A DNA stretch of 64,000 nucleotides from NCBI GenBank assembly GCA_963815475.1, contig CAWFHD010000003.1, positions 4,464,001 through 4,528,000 of the forward strand, given 5' to 3'. Made by a program: the position numbers and the translations under genes. Under the pieces are notes generated by a model. That model saw only the letters and a program-made list of their open reading frames with translations. It did no database searches and was not told the origin of the DNA. Within the stretch, counting starts at the first letter, position 1, and the number at the start of each line of letters is the position of its first letter. Below are positions 27,230-35,631 of the stretch, piece after piece. This DNA comes from Sulfopaludibacter sp963815475. Lineage in GTDB: Bacteria; Acidobacteriota; Terriglobia; Bryobacterales; Bryobacteraceae.

Positions 27230-27964
27230 ATGGGAAAGCTTGGAGGAAAAGTTGCAGTCATCACGGGTGGGGCTACCGGCATCGGCCGCGCCGCAGCAAA
27301 GCGTTTCATCGAGGAGGGCGCCATCGTCTTCATCTTCGGCCGCCGGCAGGCAGAGCTCGACGCCGCTGTGGCCGACCTCGGGCCCAACGCCCGCGCAGTG
27401 AAGGGCTCGGTCTCCGATCTGGCCGACCTCGACCGACTCTACGCGGCGGTGAAGTCCGAGCGCGGAACCCTCGACATCGTCTTCGCCAATGCCGGGGCGG
27501 GAAGCCCGCTTCCGCTCGGCAAGATCACCGCCGAGCACATTGACGAGACCTTCGACACCAATGTGAAGGGTACGATCTTCACGGTCCAGAAAGCGCTGCC
27601 GCTGATGGGCAAGGGCGGTTCGATCATCCTGACGGGCTCGAGCGCCGGCACCACGGGCGCCCCGGCAATGAGCGTCTACAGCGCGAGCAAGGCGGCAGTG
27701 CGCAACCTCGCGCGGACCTGGGCGGAGGACCTGAAGGGCACCGGCATCCGGGTAAACGTGCTGTCGCCTGGGGCGACTGCGACCGAACTCGCGAAGGCAG
27801 CGCTAGGCGAGGAGGGCCAGAAAGTCTACGCCTCGATGACTCCGCTCCAGCGCATGGCCGATCCGGCGGAGATCGGGGCGGCTGCCGCCTTTCTCGCGTC
27901 GGACGACAGCAGCTTCATGACCGCCAGCGAGCTCGCCGTCGACGGCGGCCTAGCGCAAATCTGA
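27230..27964 (+). CDS. SDR-family oxidoreductase
   Basis: A 244-residue classical short-chain dehydrogenase/reductase. It shows the cofactor motif TGGATGIG (residue about 13), FANAGAG (about 86), catalytic serine in LTGSSAG, YSASK (Tyr-x-x-x-Lys, about 146) and SPGATATE. An Arg after the second strand (FGRR) suggests NADPH preference. It is the first gene of an operon with the reductase-like gene at 28036 and a paralogous SDR at 28710 (shared DRLYxAVK...FANAGAG stretch). RBS GAAGGGAG lies 6-7 bases upstream. Substrate unknown. Confidence 0.93.
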   Translation: MGKLGGKVAVITGGATGIGRAAAKRFIEEGAIVFIFGRRQAELDAAVADLGPNARAVKGSVSDLADLDRLYAAVKSERGTLDIVFANAGAGSPLPLGKITAEHIDETFDTNVKGTIFTVQKALPLMGKGGSIILTGSSAGTTGAPAMSVYSASKAAVRNLARTWAEDLKGTGIRVNVLSPGATATELAKAALGEEGQKVYASMTPLQRMADPAEIGAAAAFLASDDSSFMTASELAVDGGLAQI

Positions 27965-28035
27965 CCCACTCGCCCAACGGCGCTCCATCTGATTATTCGG
28001 AGCGCCGTAGGATTCGGTGAACTAAAGGAGAATAT

Positions 28036-28638
28036 ATGAGCTACGCAATTGTAGGATTCGGCAAGATAGGCCAGGCACTCGCCCACGCCTTTGCCCGTAA
28101 GAACATCGAAGTCACCATCGCGAGTCGCCGGCCGCCCGAGGCCTTGGCGCCTGAGGCTCGGGCGATTGGACCCACGGTCGTCGCCAAGTCGCTGCCGGAT
28201 GCGCTCAAGGCCGACACAATCATCCTGGCGGTCCCGTTTGGGGAACATCGCGAGGTTGCGAAGGCTCTGTCGAGCTGGGAAGGCAAGACAATCATCGACA
28301 CGACGAACGCGTTCGGAGTTCCCCCGGAAGCGCTGGACGGTCTCCCGTCCTCCGCCTTCGTTGCGAAGTCCTTCACCGGCGCTAAGGTCGTGAAAGGCTT
28401 CAATCACCTGATTGCGGCCACCCTGGCTACCGATCCGATCGTCGAGGGGGGCCATCGAGTTGTCTTTCTGTCGAGCGACGATGAGGGCGCGATCGCTCCG
28501 GTGGCGGATTTGGCCAAAGAACTTGGGTTCGCACCCGTCAATCTGGGAAAGCTCAACGAGGGTGGCACGCTAGTGCACGCACGCGGCCGCACGTGGGGTC
28601 AGCTCATCTTCCAGGATCTGTTCAAGAAGGAGCAGTAA
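28036..28638 (+). CDS. NADPH-dependent F420 reductase-like protein
   Basis: A 200-residue NAD(P)-binding protein of the F420-oxidoreductase/NADP family. Its N-terminal dinucleotide motif is AIVGFGKIGQALAHAF with ASRR for the NADPH phosphate, followed by DTIILAVPFGEHREVAKALS and a conserved FVAKSFTGAKVVKGFNHL. In bacteria without F420 such proteins are thought to act as general NADPH reductases; the actual electron acceptor is unknown. RBS AAAGGAG precedes the ATG. It is located between two SDR genes, 71 bases after the first, consistent with one redox operon. Confidence 0.88.
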   Translation: MSYAIVGFGKIGQALAHAFARKNIEVTIASRRPPEALAPEARAIGPTVVAKSLPDALKADTIILAVPFGEHREVAKALSSWEGKTIIDTTNAFGVPPEALDGLPSSAFVAKSFTGAKVVKGFNHLIAATLATDPIVEGGHRVVFLSSDDEGAIAPVADLAKELGFAPVNLGKLNEGGTLVHARGRTWGQLIFQDLFKKEQ

Positions 28639-28709
28639 TCGATGGTGATGTGGCTCTGGGCGTAAATTCAACATAGGCAAAAACAACAAAAAACGAAAAG
28701 GAGAAACAT

Positions 28710-29477
28710 ATGAGCAATAACCATGGACAGAAATTGGCGGGGAAAATTGCGGTTATCACAGGCGGAAGCAGCGGGATTGGCTTGGCCACGGCCAAGCGCT
28801 TCGTTGAAGAAGGCGCGCACGTCGTAATCACTGGCCGACGAGAGAAAGAGCTCAAGGAGGCCGCAGCCTTTATCGGGAGAAATGTAACGACGGTCGCGGG
28901 CGACGTATCGCGCTTGGAAGATCTGGACCGGCTCTATGTCGCGGTGAAAGAGAAACATGGTCACATCGACGTTCTCTTCGCGAACGCGGGCGCGGGGACA
29001 ATCGCACCGCTCGCGGCAGCTACTGAGGCCCATTTTGACCAAACCTTCGAGGTGAACGTGAAGGGGCTGTTCTTTACGGTGCAGAAGGCCCTTCCCCTCT
29101 TCAAAGATGGCGGCTCGATCATCCTGACCTCTTCAGTCTCGAACGTGTTGGGGCTCCCAGGGTTTAGCGCCTACGCCGCGAGTAAGGCGGCTGTGCGCAA
29201 CTTCGCGCGCGGCTGGACTCTGGAATTGAAAGATCGCAAGATCCGCGTGAATTGCATGAGCCCCGGAGCAATCGATACCCCGGCCTTAGCGACGACGACG
29301 GGCCTTACCGCTGAACAGGCCGAGCAAGCGGCCGCACAGTTCACCACGCAGATCCCAATGGGTCGCAGAGGCATGCCCGAGGAAATCGCGGCAGCAGTCG
29401 TGTTCCTTGCTTCCGATGAAAGTTCTTACATCACCGGTGTGGATCTCGCCGTCGATGGAGGCATGGCGCAGGTCTGA
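28710..29477 (+). CDS. SDR-family oxidoreductase (paralogue)
   Basis: A 255-residue classical SDR. Motifs: TGGSSGIGLA, FANAGAG, catalytic Ser in LTSSVSN, YAASK and SPGAIDTPAL. It is clearly related to the SDR at 27230 and probably arose by tandem duplication. RBS AAAAGGAG. It is followed after 129 bases by the SnoaL-like gene and then by remains of further SDR copies, so the array seems to have expanded and then decayed. Confidence 0.93.
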   Translation: MSNNHGQKLAGKIAVITGGSSGIGLATAKRFVEEGAHVVITGRREKELKEAAAFIGRNVTTVAGDVSRLEDLDRLYVAVKEKHGHIDVLFANAGAGTIAPLAAATEAHFDQTFEVNVKGLFFTVQKALPLFKDGGSIILTSSVSNVLGLPGFSAYAASKAAVRNFARGWTLELKDRKIRVNCMSPGAIDTPALATTTGLTAEQAEQAAAQFTTQIPMGRRGMPEEIAAAVVFLASDESSYITGVDLAVDGGMAQV

Positions 29478-29606
29478 CCCCGGCGCGGTCGCTTCTCGAA
29501 AGAGCAGTAATCGATCGTCGACCGTGTGATTTGGCCGGAGAAGGATGGTTCTGAGACGTCTGATTAGATCGGACACGCTTGATGTAAGGGAAAAGGAGAG
29601 ATTTCG

Positions 29607-30023
29607 ATGAGCATCGAAAAGAATGTCGAGGTTGTAAAGAATTTTCTTGCGGCACTCGGCCGCCGCGATAAGCAAGGTTTGCTGGCGTTGTCTGCCGAAG
29701 ATATTGAGTGGATCATTCCGGGCGAGGACTGGCCGCTGGCCGGCACGCACCGCGGGCACGCGGGATTGGCGGATTTGCTTCAGAAGGCTAACGAGACGGT
29801 GGAAACTTCGTACCCAGAGCCCCCCGAGTTCATAGCGCAGGGAGACCGGGTTTTGGTCGTCGGCTTCGCTACGGGGAGAATCAAAGCAACGAATAAGACG
29901 TTCGAGGACTATTGGGTCTTCGCCATTACCGTTCGAAATGGCAAATTGGCGAACGTCCGGGAGTATGTCGACACGCAAGCACTGGCGCGGGCCTCCGAGA
30001 TGGCCGCGGGCCCCAGGTCCTGA
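29607..30023 (+). CDS. SnoaL-like / ketosteroid-isomerase-related protein
   Basis: A 138-residue NTF2-like protein. The N-terminus SIEKNVEVVKNFLAALGRRD, then LSAEDIEWIIPGEDWPLAGT with HRGHAGL, and GRIKATNKTFEDYWVFAITV are standard for SnoaL-like polyketide cyclase/ketosteroid-isomerase proteins. It may act on the same substrate as the SDRs; that is inference from operon position. RBS AAAAGGAG is 8-14 bases before the ATG. Unlike the 20827 protein it has no signal peptide. Confidence 0.87.
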   Translation: MSIEKNVEVVKNFLAALGRRDKQGLLALSAEDIEWIIPGEDWPLAGTHRGHAGLADLLQKANETVETSYPEPPEFIAQGDRVLVVGFATGRIKATNKTFEDYWVFAITVRNGKLANVREYVDTQALARASEMAAGPRS

Positions 30024-30072
30024 CCCATCGACACCGATACCTTACGAGACGATTCGTAATGTCTACGAATAC

Positions 30073-30124
30073 GTTGAACAGCGGCAACGCCTTCTGAACC
30101 GTAAACAGCGTGCCGCGCGCGTTC
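30073..30124 (-). pseudogene. Inverted SDR fragment
   Basis: On the minus strand this short piece reads NARGTLFTVQKALPLFN, almost the same as the SDR core sequences NVKGTIFTVQKALPL and NVKGLFFTVQKALPLF of the intact neighbours. It is opposite in direction to every other SDR gene here, so an internal fragment of a lost copy has been inverted. Confidence 0.6.
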
Positions 30125-30294
30125 AGGCATCGGAAGTAGACCGCATCCAGCAGGCGCACCGCGATCTTCATTTGGCGGTCGAAGACCCCACCGAAATCAA
30201 CGCATGACCTACTTCGCCCGACGAGTCAGTGACGGGGATCTCAAAACCGCCCTTCCCAAGCGCTCTCAGATCCTAGCGCTTATTCGCACGAACG

Positions 30295-30536
30295 TGGCTC
30301 AACGAACTGAAGGGCAGGAATATCCGGGTGAACGTGCTCAGCCCGGGGCAGGTCGACACACTGGATTCCCAGCGACTCGACAAGGAGACGAGGGTGTTCG
30401 AAATCCCTGATCCCGCGGGGAAAGATGGGGCGTCCTGAGGAAATTTGCGACGGTCGCGCTGTTTCTTGCTTCAGACGAAGCGAGCTTCGTGAATGGGGTG
30501 GAGTTGTCTGTCGACGGCAGCTTCTCGGCAATCTGA
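30295..30536 (+). pseudogene. 3' remnant of a third SDR gene
   Basis: Reading WLNELKGRNIRVNVLSPGQV in one frame and, after shifts at about 30405-30440, GKMGRPEEI and ALFLASDEASFVNGVELSVD with GSFSAI and a stop at 30534-30536, this is the C-terminal third of an SDR. At least two frameshifts and the missing N-terminal part show it is dead. Together with the inverted fragment it marks a collapsed third (or more) copy of the tandem array. Confidence 0.75.
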
Positions 30537-31000
30537 ATCGGCGGGTAACCAAGAGTCGGCCTCGCAACACTGATCCGTCACTTGACGGAAAACGCCGATC
30601 GATGATACTTGGCCGCCAGGGGAACAGTCCTCCCTGACGACGTAGTGTGCGAACTGCGCGTCCCCGGCAGACCAAGCTGAACGAAAACGAGCGCGCCGTG
30701 AAAGCCGCGCGCCGTCGGGTAGGATCACACGCCCACGCATCAACATCACGGCCTCAACCGACCGATCGATCTAGTTGCCATCTTCGGCCAGTGCCGTCAT
30801 GTGACCGAAGCCTTGCCGGAAAGCTGCCAATTAGCGCCGCCCAGGAAGCTCGAGACGCGGTTCTCCCTCAATCCCGAATATGCTTTCTATAGACGCAAGC
30901 AAAGCGACTCCCAAAGACGGCGGCTTGTTGAGTGATTTCCTGGACTTCGAAGAAAGCTGACGCGACAGTCCCAACAAAAACAAATGCGCGGTCCTGTCTT
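30537..31000. other. Non-coding or decayed stretch
   Basis: No gene recognised on either strand; frames are short, GC-skewed and without ribosome sites. Confidence 0.35.
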
Positions 31001-31150
31001 TTACTCACCTAGTCGCTCTTCGGGTTGTGTTTCTTCCTTCGCCGCTTCTGCTTTCTTCGCCACTTCTGCTTTCTTCGCGGCCTCTGCGGCGTCCCTTGCG
31101 ACCTTCGCTTGCGCCACCCGTTGGCGCCCCGCCTCCAAGTAGGGGGTCAC
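31001..31150 (-). CDS. Small Ala/Lys/Glu-rich helical protein
   Basis: A 49-residue frame starting at a GTG that overlaps the stop of the upstream gene (TAGTG, complement 31148-31152). The sequence begins MTPYLEAGRQRVAQAKVARD and continues with repeated AAEAAKK, AEVAKK, AEAAKEE units, ending EERLGE. It should form one long charged helix, possibly a coiled coil. The repeat-like DNA (three near-copies of a 15-base unit) could also arise from slippage. Stop/start overlap with the 106-residue gene argues for translation. Function unknown. Confidence 0.5.
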   Translation of the reverse strand: MTPYLEAGRQRVAQAKVARDAAEAAKKAEVAKKAEAAKEETQPEERLGE

Positions 31151-31470
31151 TATATCCATACCATCTTGTCCGTGTTAATGTTTTTAGACCGCTTCCACTG
31201 GCCCGTCTGGATGGCTATATGCCTCATGATTTTACGCAGCCCAGATACTAGCTGATGATCCAACTCGTACTCCTCAAAGACGACCGGGCGATCACGAGTT
31301 CCACGGATCTTAAGGGTGCGACTGTATAAACCCGTCTTGCCCATGGGGTCATCGCCGTACGCTATGCTCCGCTCCTCGATCACGCGCCAGCAGCGGTAGT
31401 AGAGGTCTTCCACCGCTGCCAAATCGCTCCGTGAGTCCAAGTTTTCTATTGAGTCGCTGTGCGAAATCAT
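31150..31470 (-). CDS. Hypothetical protein, accessory region
   Basis: A 106-residue protein that I cannot assign to a named family. Features: acidic N-terminus, LAAVEDLYYRCWRVIEERSI, AYGDDPMGKTGLYSRTLK, then FEEYELDHQLVSGLRKIM. The composition is that of a real soluble mostly helical protein, and homologues with the DPMGKTGLYxRTLK motif seem familiar from acidobacterial accessory regions. A GGAG lies about 9 bases before the ATG. It is coupled to the 49-residue gene downstream. The nearby DUF5681 gene suggests a prophage-like setting, but no capsid or tail genes are present. Confidence 0.6.
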   Translation of the reverse strand: MISHSDSIENLDSRSDLAAVEDLYYRCWRVIEERSIAYGDDPMGKTGLYSRTLKIRGTRDRPVVFEEYELDHQLVSGLRKIMRHIAIQTGQWKRSKNINTDKMVWI

Positions 31471-32010
31471 AAAAGCACTCCAGACAGATTGTAGACCTTA
31501 TAGCCCTCCTCGTATAGCTAACCAAAGGCACGTATTGCGGGGCTGCGTTGTCGATGTACAATGGAGCAGTCAAGGGAGGTTTACTTCTTCCCGCCCCAGC
31601 TCGGATGGCCTCCTGTTTCATCAAAAACAGTAAGTCAGGGGCCGAACGCTGTCTCAGGTTAGTGGTAGGTTCCTGCAGAACTCAACACTTAAAACCGACA
31701 GCGGCCTGTTCGATGTTTATGCCGGCGCGCTATTCCGCTGCTCCCCCATTGGTATACGGGTGCTCCGAAGAGTAGCAGACTCCGCGCCGATTGTTCTTGG
31801 CGCCCTTGCACAGATTCACCGGTCTCACATGAATGGGCCGATGAACCCGTCAGCCGGCAAGTAGCTGCTGTCAACCCCGGACGAGGCCTCACGCCGTCCC
31901 GCGCGCCACCATCTTGTCCAGGTTTTGCAAGCTGGCGCTCCCGCGGGCCAATGTCCGGAAAAGCGCAGAAGAAGAATTCGAATCCACTTTCAGATAAGGA
32001 CCAACCATCA
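31471..32010. other. Intergenic region
   Basis: No gene recognised. The part just upstream of the 106-residue gene holds TATAGC repeats (31500-31520) that may be regulatory. An alternative in-frame ATG for the DUF5681 protein lies at 31951. Confidence 0.35.
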
Positions 32011-32481
32011 ATGCCTACGAACAAAAAGAAGAATAACGGTCAGTTTGCCAAGGGATCCAGCGGCAATCCTTCCGGCCGCCCTCTAGGAAACCGCAATCAG
32101 TCGACACTCCTACTGGAATCCTTGCTTGCAGGCGAAGGCTACGAATTGTTCCGAAAAGCCATAGAACTGGCGAAGGCGGGAGACGTCCGCGCTCTGCAGC
32201 TCTGCATGGATCGCATGTTGCCTCCGCGAAAGGACCGGCCGGTGACATTCGATTTGCCGCCCATCCAAAACCTGGACGACGTCGCAGCGGGGAAGATGAG
32301 CATACTCGCCGCCATCAGCGAAGGAAATATCACGCCGCAGGAAGGGGAGGTGATCTCCCGGATTCTGGACAGCTACGCCGCCGTGATGGTGAACCAGGAC
32401 CTGCAGCAGCGTGTCGAAAAGCTTGAGCACCCACAAGAACCGGATGAAGGAACAGTTCCCATCCAAAAGGTTTACCGGTAG
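32011..32481 (+). CDS. DUF5681 domain protein
   Basis: A 156-residue protein whose first 40 residues contain NGQFAKGSSGNPSGRPLGNR, the defining DUF5681 motif (GxFxKGxSGNPxGRPxGxxN). This domain is frequent in phage-derived or mobile regions, sometimes next to terminase genes. The rest is helical, with ESLLAGEGYELFRKAIELAK and a possible C-terminal coiled coil, LQQRVEKLEHP. I chose ATG 32011, which has AAGGA upstream; ATG 31951 would add 20 residues but lacks a ribosome site. DNA- or terminase-related function is inference. Confidence 0.8.
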   Translation: MPTNKKKNNGQFAKGSSGNPSGRPLGNRNQSTLLLESLLAGEGYELFRKAIELAKAGDVRALQLCMDRMLPPRKDRPVTFDLPPIQNLDDVAAGKMSILAAISEGNITPQEGEVISRILDSYAAVMVNQDLQQRVEKLEHPQEPDEGTVPIQKVYR

Positions 32482-32677
32482 CAAACTCGACCAACCGGTT
32501 CGGGCCGCGGTTCAAAGAGCGCAATGCTGATGCCGCAAGAGAGGAGTATCGAGGATCTATGTGGACAAATTTATGCACAAGAGGCTATCCGCGCCTTTTT
32601 CTTGTGAACGCAAGTATGCCGCCTAACAACAGGCAAGCGATGACAGCGCGAGAAGGTTCAACCGGCGAGAGGACGAA

Positions 32678-32842
32678 ATGATCAACTTGAAGCCGCGCAT
32701 CGAGCGACTGGAGCGCCGCGCACAGACACAGCGCCGCTGGGACGCAATTCACAAACAGATTGCCGAAAGGGAGCAGGAGGCGCAACACCGTTTGGCGGAC
32801 TGGCGCCGCGCCCAGGAGAAAGAAGCCGAGCCTGACGCTTGA
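32678..32842 (+). CDS. Small coiled-coil protein downstream of DUF5681
   Basis: A 54-residue frame with a good ribosome site (GAGAGGA) before the ATG. It starts MINLKPRIERLERRAQTQRR and continues as a strongly charged helix (IHKQIAEREQEAQHRLADWR) ending EKEAEPDA. Heptad-like spacing suggests a short coiled coil. It lies 196 bases after the DUF5681 gene in the same direction and may be co-transcribed. No family recognised. Confidence 0.55.
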   Translation: MINLKPRIERLERRAQTQRRWDAIHKQIAEREQEAQHRLADWRRAQEKEAEPDA

Positions 32843-33545
32843 CCTGTATTTCACCTGTTCTTTACAGGCCATCCTTAGTAACTTCCGGTTAAGCCGACAT
32901 AACCGGACGAAGCCATATCGCGCGGCGAGCGATTTCGCGAATCTTTCCGAAAGAGCGCACGGCCGATTCGGTAGCGGCGTCGATCAGTTCTCGCCCATTT
33001 CTCCACGGCGTCGAGGTCGACAACCGCGAACGTCGAAATGAAGTTGTCGGGAAGATCTTTATCATCACCGAATCCAAACCTGGTCTGGGCGTGGTGCGAC
33101 GTGCTCAAAAACTATGTTGTTGTCGTTCCAAGCTTCTTGGCGTCGAAGTCGCCGGAAATGTCGCCGTTTATCCCGCCATCAACAGGCTGACCGTCTCAAA
33201 GTGCTGGACACGCGCCGCGCGCTGCTTCTCGCCGATTCGGTTGGAGTCGTGACGACCTTGCTGCGTGCAGCCCGCCGAATGTCGATGCCGGGGAGTGTCC
33301 AGAAGTTCACTGCAATTCCGTTTCCAGAAATTGCGCACCGCGTGTGGCTGAATTCGGCACTACGGATCCACGCTGGAACGAGCCTCACGGTCGGCAAGTT
33401 CGTCCAGAAGTTGCCGACGCTGGTCTTTCGTTAGCATCAGAAATCAACCTAGTGAACCAACAACTCTCGGATGCAGCGACCGGCGACTGCCGAACCTCTC
33501 CGAACGAGTTGGCCGAGTTCCTGCGTAGCCGCTCCGAGCGGATGA
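32843..33545. other. Gene-free stretch
   Basis: About 700 bases without a supported gene. Minus-strand frames at 32875-33108 and plus-strand frames at 33114-33434 have no ribosome sites and match nothing I know; likely decayed sequence. Confidence 0.35.
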
Positions 33546-34535
33546 TTACGTCTTCGGATAATTTGCCAGTTGGACGTTAAATGATCCGGCGGACCGGTTC
33601 TTCTGCCCGAGGTACCAATCGATGGTCTTTTTGAGTCCGTCGTCCAGAGATGTGTTAGCCCTGAACCCAAACTCCCACTGAGCGCGGCTCACATCCAAAC
33701 AACGCCTCGGCTGTCCATTCGGCTTGGAGGCATCCCACTCGATTCTTCCCGCGAATCCGGTCAGAGCCGCGACTTTCGTTGCGAGCTCGCGAACCGATAC
33801 TTCTTGGCCGATGCCTATGTTGACAGGCTCGGCGCCGTCATACGCCTGGGTCGCCATGACGACCGCCTCAGCGGCATCGTCTACATAGAGGAATTCCCGC
33901 GTAGGGGAGCCATCGCCCCAAAGAACGATGGCGTCGCACCCGCTTTCGCGGGCGTCAACGCACTTGCGCACCAAGGCTGGAATCACGTGGGAAGAAGTCG
34001 GGTCGAAATTATCACGCGGCCCGTACAAATTGACCGGCAGCAGAAAAATGGAATTCATCCCATACTGTTGCCGGTATGCCTGGCACTGCACCAGTAACGC
34101 CTTCTTGGCGACGCCGTATGGAGCGTTGGTCTCTTCCGGATACCCGTCCCACAAATTCTCTTCACGAAAGGGCACTGGGGTGAATTTGGGATACGCGCAG
34201 ATAGTTCCGAGCACCACAGTCTTGTCTACTCCGTGAGTGCGGCAAGCCTCAATGAGTTGAATGCCCATGATGGCGTTTTCAAAGAAAAAACGGCCAGGAT
34301 TGTCGCGATTCGTTCCGATCCCTCCCACGGCCCCCGCGGCGTGAATCACAATCTGCGGTTGAGCGTCGTTCATGAGGCGTTCGATGTCCGCCGTCCTGGT
34401 CAGATCATAGTCTCGCCTCCTCGGCACTACGATTTGGTTGCAGCCGAGAGCGCGCAGCCGGTCTACGATATGAGAGCCCAGAAACCCGGCCCCTCCTGTA
34501 ACGAGAAAACGCTGAGGTTTGAGATCGCGGATCAT
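33546..34535 (-). CDS. fcl: GDP-L-fucose synthase
   Basis: A 329-residue extended SDR that epimerises and reduces GDP-4-keto-6-deoxymannose to GDP-L-fucose for surface polysaccharides. It shows VTGGAGFLGSHI (NADP loop), IHAAGAVGGIGTN, VVLGTICAYPKFTPVPFREE and the catalytic NAPYGVAKKALLVQCQAYRQ (Tyr-x-x-x-Lys), then LLPVNLYGPRDNF. All key positions look intact and the length is normal. Its ATG overlaps the stop of the upstream gmd remnant by four bases (ATGA), the usual gmd-fcl arrangement. With gmd dead, it would need substrate from a second gmd elsewhere. Confidence 0.93.
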   Translation of the reverse strand: MIRDLKPQRFLVTGGAGFLGSHIVDRLRALGCNQIVVPRRRDYDLTRTADIERLMNDAQPQIVIHAAGAVGGIGTNRDNPGRFFFENAIMGIQLIEACRTHGVDKTVVLGTICAYPKFTPVPFREENLWDGYPEETNAPYGVAKKALLVQCQAYRQQYGMNSIFLLPVNLYGPRDNFDPTSSHVIPALVRKCVDARESGCDAIVLWGDGSPTREFLYVDDAAEAVVMATQAYDGAEPVNIGIGQEVSVRELATKVAALTGFAGRIEWDASKPNGQPRRCLDVSRAQWEFGFRANTSLDDGLKKTIDWYLGQKNRSAGSFNVQLANYPKT

Positions 34536-35301
34536 CGATTGCTGCCTGATGGAAAGTCTATGCTGGGACGCAGCGCCGCAGCGCCGCCCTTTAGTTGTCG
34601 CTGGAGATCGATCAGATCGGCATCCACCATCATGCGCACTAATTCACCGAACCCCACCGGTGGCTCCCACGACAACAATTTGTGAGCCTTACCGGCGTCG
34701 GCGCGCAGATCATCCACTTTAGCGGGACGGAAGTATCGCGAATCGATCCAGACATTCTCCCGCCAATCCAGGTCGGCATGCGCGAAGGTGGCCTCTACAA
34801 ACTCCTGAACGGAATGGGACTCTCCCGTGCCAATCACGTAGTCATCGGTCTGGTCCTGTTGCAGCATCGCCCACATAGCCTCCACGTAGTCGCCGGCGAA
34901 GCCCCAATCACGCCTGGTTTCGAGGTTACCGTAAAGTTGCTCCTGAAGGCCGAGTTTAATATGTGCCACGGCCCGTGTAATCTTGCGAGTCACGAAGGTC
35001 TCGCCCCTGCGGGGAGACTCATGGTTGAACAAAATTCCGCAGCAGCCATGCAGCCCGTAACTCTCCCGATAGTTGACTGTGATCTGGTGAGCAAACACCG
35101 TGGAACAGGCGTAGGGAATGCGAGGGTGGAATGGTGTGGTCTCGTTCTGCGGAGGGGGAATGCTGAGGAACATCTCACTGGATGACGCCTGATAATAGCG
35201 GCCGCGATCAGGCCATGGATTTCGTGCCCCTTGGAGTGGAGCAACTGCGCCAGGCAGGATCCATCCTGTCCCGTAATGCCCGTAATCAGCGCTTTTGGCA
35301 T
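34532..35301 (-). pseudogene. gmd: GDP-mannose 4,6-dehydratase with internal deletion
   Basis: GMD makes GDP-4-keto-6-deoxymannose, the substrate of Fcl. The ATG at 35301 begins MPKALITGITGQDGSCLAQL with LHSKGHEIHGLI, the correct N-terminus. At about 35200-35207 it jumps, with a frame change, to YYQASSSEMF, skipping some 90 residues that normally hold the GDLSD and AAQSHV motifs. The rest runs to 34532 but reads IPYACSTVFAHQ where active enzymes have SPYACSKVFAHQ, so the catalytic lysine is threonine. Deletion, frameshift and active-site loss together make this a clear pseudogene, still coupled to fcl. Confidence 0.85.
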
Positions 35302-35631
35302 TTTCGTGGAACCGTTCGAGGTGGCGCGGCAATTCAATTGGAAGAATCGAGCATTGTAGCATTCCGCTTCCCGCGCGCCCCTGGCGCCTAACACACCGCG
35401 TGCAGACCCAGGGGCGGTCGCCAAACGGAAGCCGCCGAGAAAGGAAATGCAGAAGCTCCCACGGGAGAACCAGCGCCCGACCGAACAACTCTCAAGCCGA
35501 GATTTAGGATTTAGGGGTCACAAGGCAGGCGTCTTCTTGCGCAGCAGCAGTTGAGTCTATTCCCATCAAGCCGCCGGCATAATCCATTCCCGCCCCGGCA
35601 AGCAACTTTGCTTGCGCTACGATTAAAATGA
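35302..35631. other. Intergenic region with an epimerase-gene scrap
   Basis: No gene. Bases 35511-35572 resemble 14768-14828 inside the dead epimerase (shared TTAGGGGTCACAAGG, GAGTCTATTCC) and translate to HKAGVFLRSSS then VYS, like the family's HKAGxxLLSTSRVYS. This is thus a second scrap of the same gene type. A small inverted repeat, GCAAGC and GCTTGC (35600-35617), lies before folD. Confidence 0.5.

Noticed and set aside
31030..31095. CTTTCTTCGCC(A/G)CTTCTG repeats as a CRISPR or tandem array
   Set aside because: There are only about three imperfect 15-base units without spacers; they are explained by AEAAKK codons in the small minus-strand gene.
35190..35215. GCGGCCGC (NotI site) at the gmd deletion point as a sign of cloning
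   Set aside because: An 8-base GC word is expected by chance at this GC content, and no vector sequence surrounds it.
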